This document shows positions 1-7,293 of a stretch of DNA of 24,033 nt, piece by piece. Position 1 is the stretch's first letter, and each line of letters begins with the position of its first letter. Source of the stretch: JBMTVN01 sp046047235 (GTDB lineage: Bacteria; Verrucomicrobiota; Verrucomicrobiia; Limisphaerales; JAHDYP01); NCBI GenBank assembly GCA_046047235.1, contig JBJOII010000058.1:1-24033 (forward strand), read 5' to 3'. The position numbers were made by a program, and so were the translations under genes. The notes beneath the pieces were generated by a model, which had not been told where the DNA came from, did not search any database, and worked only from the letters and a program-made list of their open reading frames with translations.

Positions 1-1
1 C

Positions 2-220
2 GAACACCGCGCCGAAATGGTCCCCGACCTCCGCATGCTCCGCCCCCTGCCCGACGCCGAAGGCTGGCGTAACTGGATCACCCACGGCAAAGCCGGCACG
101 CTCATGCCCGCCTTCGCCAAAGAAGAAGGCGGACCCCTCACCAAAGAACAAATCGACTCCATCGTCGATTGGCTCGCCCCAGCCAAACGCATCACCCCCA
201 CCCCACCCTCCATCCCCTAA
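2..220 (+). CDS. C-terminal fragment of a c-type cytochrome (partial at window edge)
   Basis: The frame is open from the left edge of the window, so only the last 72 codons are seen. The tail has the look of a cytochrome c domain: a G-x-L-M-P-A-F segment that would supply the distal methionine haem ligand, then an acidic and basic helix ending in I-x-x-I-V-D-W-L, which is the usual final helix of the fold. The CxxCH haem motif lies outside the window and cannot be confirmed. A Pro/Thr-rich tail closes the protein. Only one base separates its stop from the tmk start, so the two are probably co-transcribed. Its partner oxidase or dehydrogenase cannot be named from this fragment. Confidence 0.7.
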   Translation, partial: EHRAEMVPDLRMLRPLPDAEGWRNWITHGKAGTLMPAFAKEEGGPLTKEQIDSIVDWLAPAKRITPTPPSIP

Positions 221-221
221 C

Positions 222-890
222 ATGCCAGGCCTCTTCATCACGTTCGAAGGCACCGAAGGCAGCGGTAAATCCACCCAAATACAACGCCTGGCCCACCACC
301 TGCACTCACTCGGACACCCTGTCCTCACCCTCCGCGAACCCGGAGGAACACCCATCGGCGAAGAAATCCGTCACACCCTCCAGCATAGCCACCAAAACCA
401 CGCCATGTGCCCGGAGGCCGAACTCCTCCTCTTCAACGCAAGCCGCGCACAGCTCGTCCACGAAATCATCCGCCCCGCCCTCGCCCAAGGACACGTCGTC
501 CTTTGCGATCGCTTCTACGATTCCACCCTCGCCTACCAAGCCTATGGACGCGGCCTAAACCTCGACCACGTCCAACGCACCATCAACTTCGCCATCGGTC
601 ACACCCACCCCAACCTCACCCTCCTCCTCCGCATCCCCATCGAAATCAGTACCGCCCGACGCCAACACCGCCAAACCTCCCAACCCGTCCGCGACCGCAT
701 GGAAGAGGCCGACCTCGCCTTCTTCCAACGCGTGGAACACGGTTTCGATACCCTGGCCCAAATCCACCCCCAACGCATCAAGACCGTCAACGCCACCGAT
801 ACCATCGACAACGTCGAACAATCCATCCGCTCCCTCATCACCCCTCTCCTGCCTGCCCCCCCAACCAAATCCATTGACAAAGAAGTCTGA
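222..890 (+). CDS. tmk: Thymidylate kinase
   Basis: dTMP kinase phosphorylates dTMP to dTDP with ATP in the cytoplasm, for DNA precursor synthesis. The 222 residues are close to the usual bacterial length of about 205-215. The P-loop G-T-E-G-S-G-K-S lies at residues 10-17. The dTMP-binding R-E-P-G-G segment is at 38-42 and the D-R-F-x-D-S motif at 96-101. An arginine-rich LID occupies about 145-160. The P-loop has no arginine and the LID has several, which is the E. coli-type arrangement. One oddity is Arg137 in L-L-L-R-I-P, where the family usually has Asp (L-D-V/L). The start is one base after the cytochrome stop, and rpsT follows. Confidence 0.96.
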   Translation: MPGLFITFEGTEGSGKSTQIQRLAHHLHSLGHPVLTLREPGGTPIGEEIRHTLQHSHQNHAMCPEAELLLFNASRAQLVHEIIRPALAQGHVVLCDRFYDSTLAYQAYGRGLNLDHVQRTINFAIGHTHPNLTLLLRIPIEISTARRQHRQTSQPVRDRMEEADLAFFQRVEHGFDTLAQIHPQRIKTVNATDTIDNVEQSIRSLITPLLPAPPTKSIDKEV

Positions 891-901
891 TGGATTAGGC
901 T
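874..901 (+). promoter_or_regulatory. Candidate rpsT promoter inside the tmk 3' end
   Basis: A perfect TTGACA lies at 874-879. With a 16-base spacer it is followed by a weak TAGGCT at 896-901. The -35 overlaps the last codons of tmk, and the predicted start would leave a leader of roughly 20 bases before rpsT. The -10 matches the consensus at only three positions, so this is tentative. It would allow rpsT to be expressed more strongly than tmk. Confidence 0.35.
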
Positions 902-930
902 CCCCCGCTTTACAGAGAGAGCAGACGACT

Positions 931-1203
931 ATGCCGAATACCAAGTCAGCAGAACGCCGCATGCGCAGCAGCGCCCGGCGCCAGGAGCTAAACCAAAGCA
1001 AGAAGAGCCGCGTCAAGACGCTGGAGAAAAAGTACAACGCAGCCATCCAAGCCGGCAACAAAGAGGAAGCCACCACGACCTTCCGCTCCCTCAGCTCCGC
1101 TCTGGATAAAAGCTGCAAGACCGGTATCTTCCACAAAAATACCGCAGGCCGTAAAAAAGCCCGCCTCAGCGCTAAATTGTCCGCCCTGAGCGCCGCCAGC
1201 TAG
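931..1203 (+). CDS. rpsT: 30S ribosomal protein S20
   Basis: S20 is a primary 16S rRNA-binding protein of the small subunit. The product is 90 residues, highly basic and helical, with the family-typical N-terminus M-P-N-T-K-S-A-E-R-R-M-R and the later K-T-G-I-F-H-K-N-T-A-G-R-K-K-A-R-L motif that places Lys/Arg side chains against rRNA. The frame stays open upstream into tmk. The ATG at 931 is chosen because it gives the canonical S20 N-terminus and is preceded by a purine-rich AGAGAGAG stretch. Codon use is visibly less C-biased than in tmk, as expected for a highly expressed gene. An intrinsic terminator follows 27 bases after the stop. Confidence 0.96.
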   Translation: MPNTKSAERRMRSSARRQELNQSKKSRVKTLEKKYNAAIQAGNKEEATTTFRSLSSALDKSCKTGIFHKNTAGRKKARLSAKLSALSAAS

Positions 1204-1218
1204 GCCTCCAACCCCATT

Positions 1219-1256
1219 CAAAAAAAAGAAGGGCGCGTTCATCGCGCCCTTTTTTG
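1219..1256. terminator. Intrinsic, probably bidirectional terminator
   Basis: The perfect stem GGGCGCG (1231-1237) and CGCGCCC (1243-1249) has a 5-base loop and is followed by six T. On the other side lies an A-tract at 1220-1227, which becomes a U-tract when read from the minus strand. The hairpin therefore sits between convergent rpsT (+) and the zinc-ribbon gene (-, stop at 1289) and could end both transcripts. Confidence 0.9.
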
Positions 1257-1288
1257 TTGCCCGCCAAACACCCTCTCGCAACCCGAGC

Positions 1289-1762
1289 TCAAACGGCCTT
1301 GTAAACAATCAAAACACCAAAATCCGTCAGCAGCTTCTGCGAACCAATGTCCACATACGTGTAACTCACCGTATTGACGGTCACCAGATTCTCCTCCCCA
1401 ACCCCATCCAAAAACCGGGTCACCACCTCATCAAAACGATCATGACCCACCTCAACACAGTCAATGCGCCGAATCGTCTTCGTCCGCAGATGCTGGCGAC
1501 CATCCTTCGGGACAATATCCACCTTCGTCGGCGCCTTGATCAGGATCTCCGAAGGCCCATCATGCGTCGGCACCTTGAAGTGCTTCTCCTCCTTCGCAGC
1601 AGCCGATGACGCAATCGGATTCACCACCTTCACGTTGGTCATATCCGGCTCGGGAATCTCCAATGTCCGCCCGCAGGTCGGACACTCAATCTCGTTGCCC
1701 GCCAAACTGGCATCCGCCTCCAGAACCTGCCGGCAACCGATGCAATGAAAGGTAATATCCAT
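1289..1762 (-). CDS. Zinc-ribbon protein of unknown function
   Basis: This is a 157-residue cytoplasmic protein. Its N-terminus is a zinc-ribbon knuckle pair, C7-x2-C10 and C27-P-T-C30, so it probably binds one structural zinc. A linker of about 40 residues, rich in Ala, Lys and Glu, leads to a C-terminal domain (about 75-157) of mixed alpha/beta character that I do not recognise. Small proteins with this kind of knuckle followed by an unassigned domain are common in Verrucomicrobiota and Planctomycetota. I see no catalytic motif and no export signal. GAGG lies 8 bases before the ATG. The gene diverges from the small membrane protein at 1847 and converges on rpsT. Confidence 0.75.
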   Translation of the reverse strand: MDITFHCIGCRQVLEADASLAGNEIECPTCGRTLEIPEPDMTNVKVVNPIASSAAAKEEKHFKVPTHDGPSEILIKAPTKVDIVPKDGRQHLRTKTIRRIDCVEVGHDRFDEVVTRFLDGVGEENLVTVNTVSYTYVDIGSQKLLTDFGVLIVYKAV

Positions 1763-1776
1763 AGTGTTAGCCTCGG

Positions 1777-1782
1777 ATTATA
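1777..1782 (-). promoter_or_regulatory. Perfect TATAAT -10-like box before the zinc-ribbon gene
   Basis: Read on the minus strand, this hexamer is a consensus TATAAT only 14 bases before the ATG at 1762. No good -35 lies at the right distance. A start about 7 bases downstream would fall on or beyond the GAGG ribosome site at 1771-1774, giving a nearly leaderless message. Either the box or the ribosome site may therefore be fortuitous. Confidence 0.3.
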
Positions 1783-1846
1783 AGGAAAACAGGGTTTGAG
1801 AAGACTCTAAGTGGCAGGATCCGGAAAACCAGTCTAAATTTGCCCC

Positions 1847-2083
1847 GTGGCATCAACCGTAAGTCCAGACGTCGTGACTAACAAATCTCCGCTGTCCAGC
1901 GAAACGCTGGGAGCCCTGATCGTCGTAGGCGTCATAGCATCCCTCTTCATCGCCTACCTGGTATACGAATGGCTCAAACAACGCCAAGCAGCCCGTAAAC
2001 TCGATCTCCGACGCCAACAAGCCCGCGAAGCTTGGCAACAGGAACTCCAAGAACGGAAAAGCCACGCCCAAAAACCCGGCTAA
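1847..2083 (+). CDS. Small single-pass membrane protein
   Basis: The product is 78 residues from a GTG start. Residues about 20-43 form one hydrophobic helix (A-L-I-V-V-G-V-I-A-S-L-F-I-A-Y-L-V-Y). A strongly charged, Arg/Gln/Glu-rich helix follows (about 44-75) and would stay on the cytoplasmic side by the positive-inside rule. The layout resembles small assembly or regulatory membrane proteins, but there is no sequence match I can name. There is no clear Shine-Dalgarno site before the GTG, so translation may be leaderless or the start may be wrong. It diverges from the zinc-ribbon gene. Good hydrophobic patterning and the absence of any competing gene support a real coding region. Confidence 0.5.
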   Translation: MASTVSPDVVTNKSPLSSETLGALIVVGVIASLFIAYLVYEWLKQRQAARKLDLRRQQAREAWQQELQERKSHAQKPG

Positions 2084-2333
2084 CGACCCAACCGCCCTCA
2101 ACTCCCCCCTCCCTCGCTCTGCATCGCCCCACATCGCGCTGCAGCAAGCCTCCTTCCTCTTCACCAACGCCCGACCATAAAATCGCGGCACCTCAGAGAC
2201 GGACCCCTTCAACGCTAAATCCTCGGCATTTTACTACGACATATTGCGTAGTTCTTCTTGGGGCCCGCTTGGACGAGGCGGCTGAGCAGCCCGACGCGCA
2301 GACCTGACGCAACCGCCGACAGAAAGTAGTAAT
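2084..2333. other. 250-base intergenic spacer
   Basis: I see no credible gene here. The short open frames have Ser/Pro/Thr-rich shadow composition. The one structured element is the dyad at 2234-2253. No convincing -35/-10 pair is visible before the lectin gene at 2334. Confidence 0.5.
2234..2253. promoter_or_regulatory. 20-bp dyad, candidate operator of the lectin gene
   Basis: ACTACG (2234-2239) and CGTAGT (2248-2253) are perfect inverted repeats around an 8-base AT-rich spacer. The whole element is about two helical turns long. It lies 80 bases before the start of the VPDSG-CTERM-type lectin gene. The geometry suits a dimeric helix-turn-helix regulator. It is too short and AT-centred to be a terminator, and no T-run follows. 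The function is inferred. Confidence 0.4.
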
Positions 2334-2906
2334 ATGTACAAATCGTTAACGAAAATGTTATCAGTGCTGGCCTTGGCTGCCCTAGCCTCAAACGCCTGCG
2401 CCTTACCCCTCCAATGGTCGGGAAACGGCCATTCCTACGAAGCGTTCCTCGCTGACTCCACGGTCTGGACCGACGCCAAGATCGCCGCTGAATCCAAGGG
2501 AGGTTACCTCGCCACTCTGACCAGCACCGAGGAAAACCTCTGGGTCTACGAAAACATTGTCTACCCCATGTTCAGCCAGGTGGGACAAGCCTGGATCGGG
2601 GGATTCAAACAGAATACGCAGGAAACCGACCCCGCTTCAGGTTGGTCCTGGGTAACCGGAGAAAGCTGGAGCTACACCAACTGGGGACCCGGCGAACCCA
2701 ATAACGTCGGCGGCGTAGAGACCGGACTCACCATCAACCGCTTTGAGGACGCAACCTGGAACGATGAAGGCTCCTGGCTAGCCGGCGTGAAGGGCTACAT
2801 CGTCGAATACCCCAGCTGTGAAGCAGTCCCCGATGCCGGTAGCAGCCTCGCACTGCTGACGCTGGGCCTCGCTTGCCTCAGCCTGAAGCAGCGCAAAAAC
2901 GGCTAA
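2334..2906 (+). CDS. Exported C-type-lectin protein with VPDSG-CTERM-like sorting tail
   Basis: The 190 residues start with a signal peptide (1-23, cleavage after A-C-A). The body (about 28-163) is a C-type lectin fold: W-I-G-G-F, then G-W-S-W-V-T-G-E, Y-T-N-W-G-P-G-E-P-N-N and W-N-D-E. The E-P-N and W-N-D motifs are the classical calcium and sugar ligands, so carbohydrate binding is plausible. The end is V-P-D-A-G-S-S, a hydrophobic helix and the basic end K-Q-R-K. That is the layout of the VPDSG-CTERM exosortase substrate class known from Verrucomicrobiota, here with Ala in place of Ser. The protein would be anchored, cleaved by an exosortase and displayed or released. No exosortase gene is in the window. 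The upstream dyad may control it. Confidence 0.88.
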   Translation: MYKSLTKMLSVLALAALASNACALPLQWSGNGHSYEAFLADSTVWTDAKIAAESKGGYLATLTSTEENLWVYENIVYPMFSQVGQAWIGGFKQNTQETDPASGWSWVTGESWSYTNWGPGEPNNVGGVETGLTINRFEDATWNDEGSWLAGVKGYIVEYPSCEAVPDAGSSLALLTLGLACLSLKQRKNG

Positions 2907-2924
2907 AACCGCCCTAGACATGCC

Positions 2925-2973
2925 TGGGCTTCCGCGCGCTGTACCGCTCAAAAGCCACACGCACGGAAGCCCA
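2925..2973. terminator. Long-loop hairpin between convergent genes
   Basis: TGGGCTTCCG (2925-2934) pairs perfectly with CGGAAGCCCA (2964-2973) across a 29-base loop. It lies between the stop of the lectin gene (+) and the stop of the last gene of the minus-strand block. No T-run follows on either strand, so it is either a Rho-independent-like terminator of weak type or a transcript-end stabilising structure. Confidence 0.4.
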
Positions 2974-2987
2974 ACCGCTCGTCCGTG

Positions 2988-4403
2988 TCAGTCCCTGTCC
3001 AGTTGTCCGTGCCCCCGCTCCGCCTCCACTCTCACCAGCTCATCCAAATCCAAGCGGTAGAGCAGCTGGTTGTAATCATACCGAGGCGTCGGCTCCGGCC
3101 GGTCCGCAAACATCTGACTGTAAGTCCCCTCAAAAAACAAAACGCTCGAACCCGCCAAGGAAAACTCCGGATGCTGCCTCGGATTATAGAAGGTGTAGTT
3201 CCGGTGGCTGAGCACCTTAACCGCCCGTCCCCAGGGACCCTCAGGCTTATCCGCCTCCGCATACCACACCTCCCCAAAGGCCGACGGCTTCCCAAACCGT
3301 TCAGTAAACACCGCAACCCACCGCTTGCGATAAGCATTCCACGCAATGGACCCGCTATGCGGCTCCACCGTCACACGCTGCTCCAGTCCTTCCACCTCAC
3401 GCTGCGGCACCAAACGCTGCCATTGCCCAGGATCTTCCCACGCCTCAAAGCTCGCCCTCACCCGCAACATCGGAAACGGGTTCCCAAACAACACCCACTC
3501 GTCCCCCGCCTTGTCTACCCACCGCACCGCATGACCGTCAGGCAGCAATTCGGGACGCGGCCCGCCATCAACCTGCCGCCAGACCACCCGAGTAGGGCAA
3601 AATTCCTCAACTGCAGGGTCCCATTCACAAAGCCCAATCTCATACGCCTCCATTGGCGGCCGAATCTTGGTATACATCGATGCTAAACGCTCCACATCCC
3701 TGGCATCACGCAGTGCCACCAACCCACTCAACCAAGTCGGCCCATCCCCCGGCATCCTCGCCACAGCACGCACCCCTCCACCCTCGTCCCTGAAATGCTC
3801 CAAAGCCAGCCTGAGCGGCGGCAGCAATTGACCCTCCCGCGGAATCAAACTCGTCGCCCCCGTCGCATCGAAAATCCCCAGAGGATAATGCGCCAAAGTC
3901 GTGTCCCCCCAGACCCAGAACATTCGCCCTCTATACTCCGCACACTGCACGCTGTCACAACCCAACACCCCCGACTCCATCCACCCGCTATTCTCCCTAA
4001 ATCTCTGGCTCTCCGCCAACAACCCCGCTCCGGTCAACCGGCCCACCAGCGAGGCCAATCCCGTCCGCCGAACCCGCACCTCCAGATCACCACCCTCAAC
4101 CAGCATCAATCGCACCCCCCGATAACCAAAACCGTCAGCCGCAATCTCGTAGCCGTCAGCACGCACCTCAAACCAAGTCGCCCTCCCCATCAATTCCGGC
4201 AAGTCCACCGCAACCACCCCGTCGTTATCAGTGAAAAAAGAAGCCTGATGCGTCGTCCGCAACTCAACCAAAGGCACCGGCCATCCCGTCCCGTCCTCCA
4301 CCACCCGCACTCGACAGAGCCCGCCCTCTCCCGCCTGAGCACACCCCGCCCAACAAGTTGTTACCGCCAGTGCAGCACACCGAAACCAGAACGAGGAAAT
4401 CAC
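2988..4403 (-). CDS. Secreted protein of unknown function (regulatory-like domain plus propeller-like body)
   Basis: The start is taken at a GTG with AGGGGAGG just upstream. It gives a clean signal peptide (1-24, cleavage after A-Q-A). A GTG ten codons earlier (4433) is the alternative. Residues about 30-115 resemble a carboxypeptidase-regulatory-like beta-sandwich (V-E-D-G-T-G-W-P-V-P-L-V-E-L, T-D-N-D-G-V). The rest (about 120-470) has repeated Trp- and Tyr-rich strands suggestive of a beta-propeller, with W-G-D-T-T, Y-P-L-G, F-Y-N-P-R-Q-H-P, F-F-E-G-T-Y and R-Y-D-Y-N-Q. From memory, similar proteins occur in planctomycete genomes without assigned function, and glycan-active propellers are one possibility. 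It is the last gene of the minus-strand block and starts 48 bases after the sulfatase stop. Confidence 0.8.
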   Translation of the reverse strand: MISSFWFRCAALAVTTCWAGCAQAGEGGLCRVRVVEDGTGWPVPLVELRTTHQASFFTDNDGVVAVDLPELMGRATWFEVRADGYEIAADGFGYRGVRLMLVEGGDLEVRVRRTGLASLVGRLTGAGLLAESQRFRENSGWMESGVLGCDSVQCAEYRGRMFWVWGDTTLAHYPLGIFDATGATSLIPREGQLLPPLRLALEHFRDEGGGVRAVARMPGDGPTWLSGLVALRDARDVERLASMYTKIRPPMEAYEIGLCEWDPAVEEFCPTRVVWRQVDGGPRPELLPDGHAVRWVDKAGDEWVLFGNPFPMLRVRASFEAWEDPGQWQRLVPQREVEGLEQRVTVEPHSGSIAWNAYRKRWVAVFTERFGKPSAFGEVWYAEADKPEGPWGRAVKVLSHRNYTFYNPRQHPEFSLAGSSVLFFEGTYSQMFADRPEPTPRYDYNQLLYRLDLDELVRVEAERGHGQLDRD

Positions 4404-4451
4404 CCCACCACCCTCCCCTAACCTCTGCCCCACTGCAACAATCCGCCTCGC

Positions 4452-5924
4452 CTACTCTCCGCCCCCCAGACCAACACCGTAAACCGGATTCAGCTCAGGC
4501 ATCCTCGCCTCCATCCGCTCCTGCCAGCGCCGCAGCCTCCCACGCAACCCAGCTGTCCGCTCCACTTCCTTGCCGCTCAAGTCATGCAACTCACCAGGAT
4601 CCAGATCCAAATCGTACAGCTCCACCTCGTCGTATTCATAAAGCTCCAACAGCTTCCATCGGCCCTCCCGAATCGCCGCTCCCGGCCCCCAGGTGGAACC
4701 GTGATAATGCGGATAATGCCAAACCAACTCCCTGTCCACCGCTCCCCCCTCGCCCCTCAACAAACCTACCATGCTCTCACCATCCCTATGCAGATCCGGC
4801 CGCAACCCCAGCCCCGCCAACTCCAACACCGTCGGAAAGAAATCCATGCTCACAACCGGCACATCACACACTCCCGCTCCCCGCTCCAACCAGGGCACAC
4901 GCATAATCATCGGCTCCCGAATCCCCCCCTCATACAACCACCCCTTCCCCGCACGTAATGGCTGGTTGCTGGTCGGCCCCTCCCGCGCCAAGGTGCATAA
5001 CCCCCCGTTGTCGGAGAAAAATATCACCACGGTGCTCTCCTCCAAACCCTGCTCCCGCAATACCCCAAGTAACCTCCCAACACTGTCGTCCACCGCCGAT
5101 ACCATCGAGGCATACTCCGCGTTGTCCTGCCGAACACGCGACACCCCTTCATGCTCTAACCTCGGCTCCGGTCTCTGCCCCATCCCCGCCGCCTTCTCCC
5201 TGAAATGCTCCACCCGCCTCTCATAAGCCTGAATCGGGGTGTGCACGTTGTAATAGGAAAGATACAACAAAAACGGCTTGTCCCTCCTCCGACCACGCAA
5301 AAAGCCCACCGACTCCTCCGTCAACCGCTCGGTCAAATACTCCCCGTCACGCCTCGCCTCGAGGTACGGATTCTTCCACGGCGCATAATAGCCTCCCGGC
5401 GGTGAACCCACGTGAAAACCGCCCACATTAAAATCGAACCCCTGGTCCGTAGGCAAATGACCCTCCCCTCCCAAATGCCACTTCCCCGCAAAAAACGTCT
5501 CATAGCCCGCCTCCCGCAACACCTCCGCCAAGGTCACCTCCGACAACGCCAGCTCCTCCGCATCCTCCACATGCAGATACTTCCTCACCTGCCTCCGCGC
5601 GACATCATTCCCCGGTAGCCAGTCGGTAATGTTCACTCTCACCGGATGCCTCCCAGTCATAATGCTCGCCCGCGTAGGAGAACAAACCGACCCCGCCGCA
5701 TATGCCTGGGTAAACCGAACCCCTCCAGCCGCCAACGCATCAATGTTCGGCGTCTCGTAAAACCGGCTCCCGTTCACCCCAATGTCCGCCCACCCCAAAT
5801 CATCCACCAAAAAGAAAACGAAGTTCGGACGCTCCCCCGACGCAGCCGCCACCATTAACCCACCGCTCAAAAACCCCATCACACGAACCAGTAAACCCGC
5901 CTTCATGCCAAAATCACCCCGCAC
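4452..5924 (-). CDS. Secreted sulfatase (formylglycine type)
   Basis: Type I sulfatases remove sulfate esters after a cysteine is converted to formylglycine. The key motif C81-S-P-T-R is present, followed by A-S-I-M-T-G-R. Metal-binding D41/D42 (V-D-D-L-G), G-K148-W-H150, H228 and D305-N306 (S-D-N-G-G) are all in place, as is K327. The 490 residues are typical of the arylsulfatase A-like group. The C-terminal D-P-G-E-L-H-D-L-S segment is also characteristic. A signal peptide lies within residues 7-30. The GTG at 5924 has GGAGG 8 bases upstream; an ATG at codon 7 is the alternative. Only 3 bases separate it from the propeller gene before it. Conversion would need a maturase encoded elsewhere. 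Sulfated polysaccharide is a likely substrate but cannot be specified. Confidence 0.94.
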   Translation of the reverse strand: MRGDFGMKAGLLVRVMGFLSGGLMVAAASGERPNFVFFLVDDLGWADIGVNGSRFYETPNIDALAAGGVRFTQAYAAGSVCSPTRASIMTGRHPVRVNITDWLPGNDVARRQVRKYLHVEDAEELALSEVTLAEVLREAGYETFFAGKWHLGGEGHLPTDQGFDFNVGGFHVGSPPGGYYAPWKNPYLEARRDGEYLTERLTEESVGFLRGRRRDKPFLLYLSYYNVHTPIQAYERRVEHFREKAAGMGQRPEPRLEHEGVSRVRQDNAEYASMVSAVDDSVGRLLGVLREQGLEESTVVIFFSDNGGLCTLAREGPTSNQPLRAGKGWLYEGGIREPMIMRVPWLERGAGVCDVPVVSMDFFPTVLELAGLGLRPDLHRDGESMVGLLRGEGGAVDRELVWHYPHYHGSTWGPGAAIREGRWKLLELYEYDEVELYDLDLDPGELHDLSGKEVERTAGLRGRLRRWQERMEARMPELNPVYGVGLGGGE

Positions 5925-5927
5925 ACC

Positions 5928-7268
5928 TCAGTCCTCCGCAATACAGTAGAGATGCTCGCTGCCGCGTAGCAGCAACACATCCCCCACAACCACCGGAGAG
6001 GCATTGATCGGCTCATCCAGCCGGTTCACGCCCCGCAGCTCAAACGCCTTCGATTTGGCCAACACCGCAGTCGCCCCATTCTGTGCCGATAGAAATATCC
6101 GATCCCCCACCGCCACCGGAGAAGCATACACCCCGGACAACCCCTCCACCCGCTCCTGCGCATAATGCACCTCCCCCGTCAACGCATCCACACAGGTCAC
6201 CATCGCATCATTCCGCTGGCAAAAAACCAGCAACCCGTCCGCCAGTAATGGAGACGGCACATAAGGCGTCCCCCGCCCCAAGCTCCACACAATATGCTCC
6301 GTGCCCGTTAAATCCCCCTCACCCCCCAAACGGATCGCCATCGCCATATTGCCCCGATACCCCGACATCGCATACACCCGCTCACCGTCAGACACCACCG
6401 CCGGTATCGCATTCGCCGTCTGCCCGCTGCACTGCCACAACAAATCCCCACTAAGCAAATCGTAACTCCTCACAGCTCCCGTCCCGTTAATGATGACCTG
6501 CTCACGCCCCCCAAATGCCTGCACATAAGGCGTCGTCCACCCCGTCCGCTCCTCCCGCTCCCGCCGCCAAATCTCCCGCCCGCTCGCCGCCTCAAACGCC
6601 ACCACATAGGACTCATCCTCCGTATCCCAAAGCACCACTAACACCCCGTCACGCAGTGCGGGCGTGGCCCCCTCCCCAAAACCGTTCCTCGTCCGCATAT
6701 CCCCCAAATCCTTCTCCCATATCAACTCCCCCTCCATGTCGTAGCAAAACAATCCGTGCGACCCGAAAAACGCAATCAGGCGCTCCCCATCCGTAATCGG
6801 TGACGCCGACGCGTGGGTGTTGCTCTCCTGCCGACCCTCGTGCGGAACCTCCCTGCGACTCACCCGCTCCCAACGCACAGCACCACTCTTCAGATCCAAA
6901 CATAACGTCTTGAATGCATACTCCTCCGTCGGCGCATTACCCCTCCCCTGACGCCTGCCACCAACCACCGTCGCCGCTTCCCCTCTCTGCCCCGCTTCAC
7001 CTCCCCCAACCGGCTCCGCCGTTAAAACAAATACCTTGTCTGCCCAAACAACCGGAGTCGCATGCCCCTCACCCGGAACCCTCACTTTCCACCGGACATT
7101 CTCCTGCTCACTCCAGCTCGACGGCGGGTTGCCCGCCAGAGCAACACCATTCCCGGTAGGCCCACGCCACTGCGGCCAATAACCACCACCCTCAGCAGCT
7201 GCCGCTACCATTCCCGCACTCGCCAAAATCACTCCTCCAACAACTCCCCATGCACTCCTGGTTTCCAT
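5928..7268 (-). CDS. Secreted PQQ-like beta-propeller protein
   Basis: The 446 residues begin with a signal peptide (1-25) at an ATG that has AAGGA 7 bases upstream. An earlier open start at 7331 would overlap the DUF1501 stop and spoil the signal. After W31-P-Q-W34-R-G-P come repeated blades of the form A-x-P-V-V-x-G-D-x-V-F and D-L-x-S-G-x-x-x-W, spanning nearly all of the protein. This is the quinoprotein-type (PQQ/BamB-like) propeller. The Trp-docking motifs are visible, but the catalytic Asp/Asn and calcium residues of true PQQ dehydrogenases are not, so a binding or scaffold role is more likely than oxidation. The type is very common in Planctomycetota and Verrucomicrobiota. It sits between the DUF1501 and sulfatase genes with gaps of 25 and 3 bases. 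Confidence 0.88.
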   Translation of the reverse strand: METRSAWGVVGGVILASAGMVAAAAEGGGYWPQWRGPTGNGVALAGNPPSSWSEQENVRWKVRVPGEGHATPVVWADKVFVLTAEPVGGGEAGQRGEAATVVGGRRQGRGNAPTEEYAFKTLCLDLKSGAVRWERVSRREVPHEGRQESNTHASASPITDGERLIAFFGSHGLFCYDMEGELIWEKDLGDMRTRNGFGEGATPALRDGVLVVLWDTEDESYVVAFEAASGREIWRREREERTGWTTPYVQAFGGREQVIINGTGAVRSYDLLSGDLLWQCSGQTANAIPAVVSDGERVYAMSGYRGNMAMAIRLGGEGDLTGTEHIVWSLGRGTPYVPSPLLADGLLVFCQRNDAMVTCVDALTGEVHYAQERVEGLSGVYASPVAVGDRIFLSAQNGATAVLAKSKAFELRGVNRLDEPINASPVVVGDVLLLRGSEHLYCIAED

Positions 7269-7293
7269 CAATCGTTCCTTTCCGCCTGTCAGC

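Noticed and set aside
2225..2250. Possible sigma-54 -24/-12 promoter before the lectin gene
   Set aside because: A GG and a downstream TTGC are present, but the distance between GG and GC is not the required spacing.
2032..2307. + strand open frame overlapping the small membrane protein and spacer
   Set aside because: Thr/Pro/Ser-rich composition without ribosome site, hydrophobic pattern or motif; it overlaps a better-supported gene.
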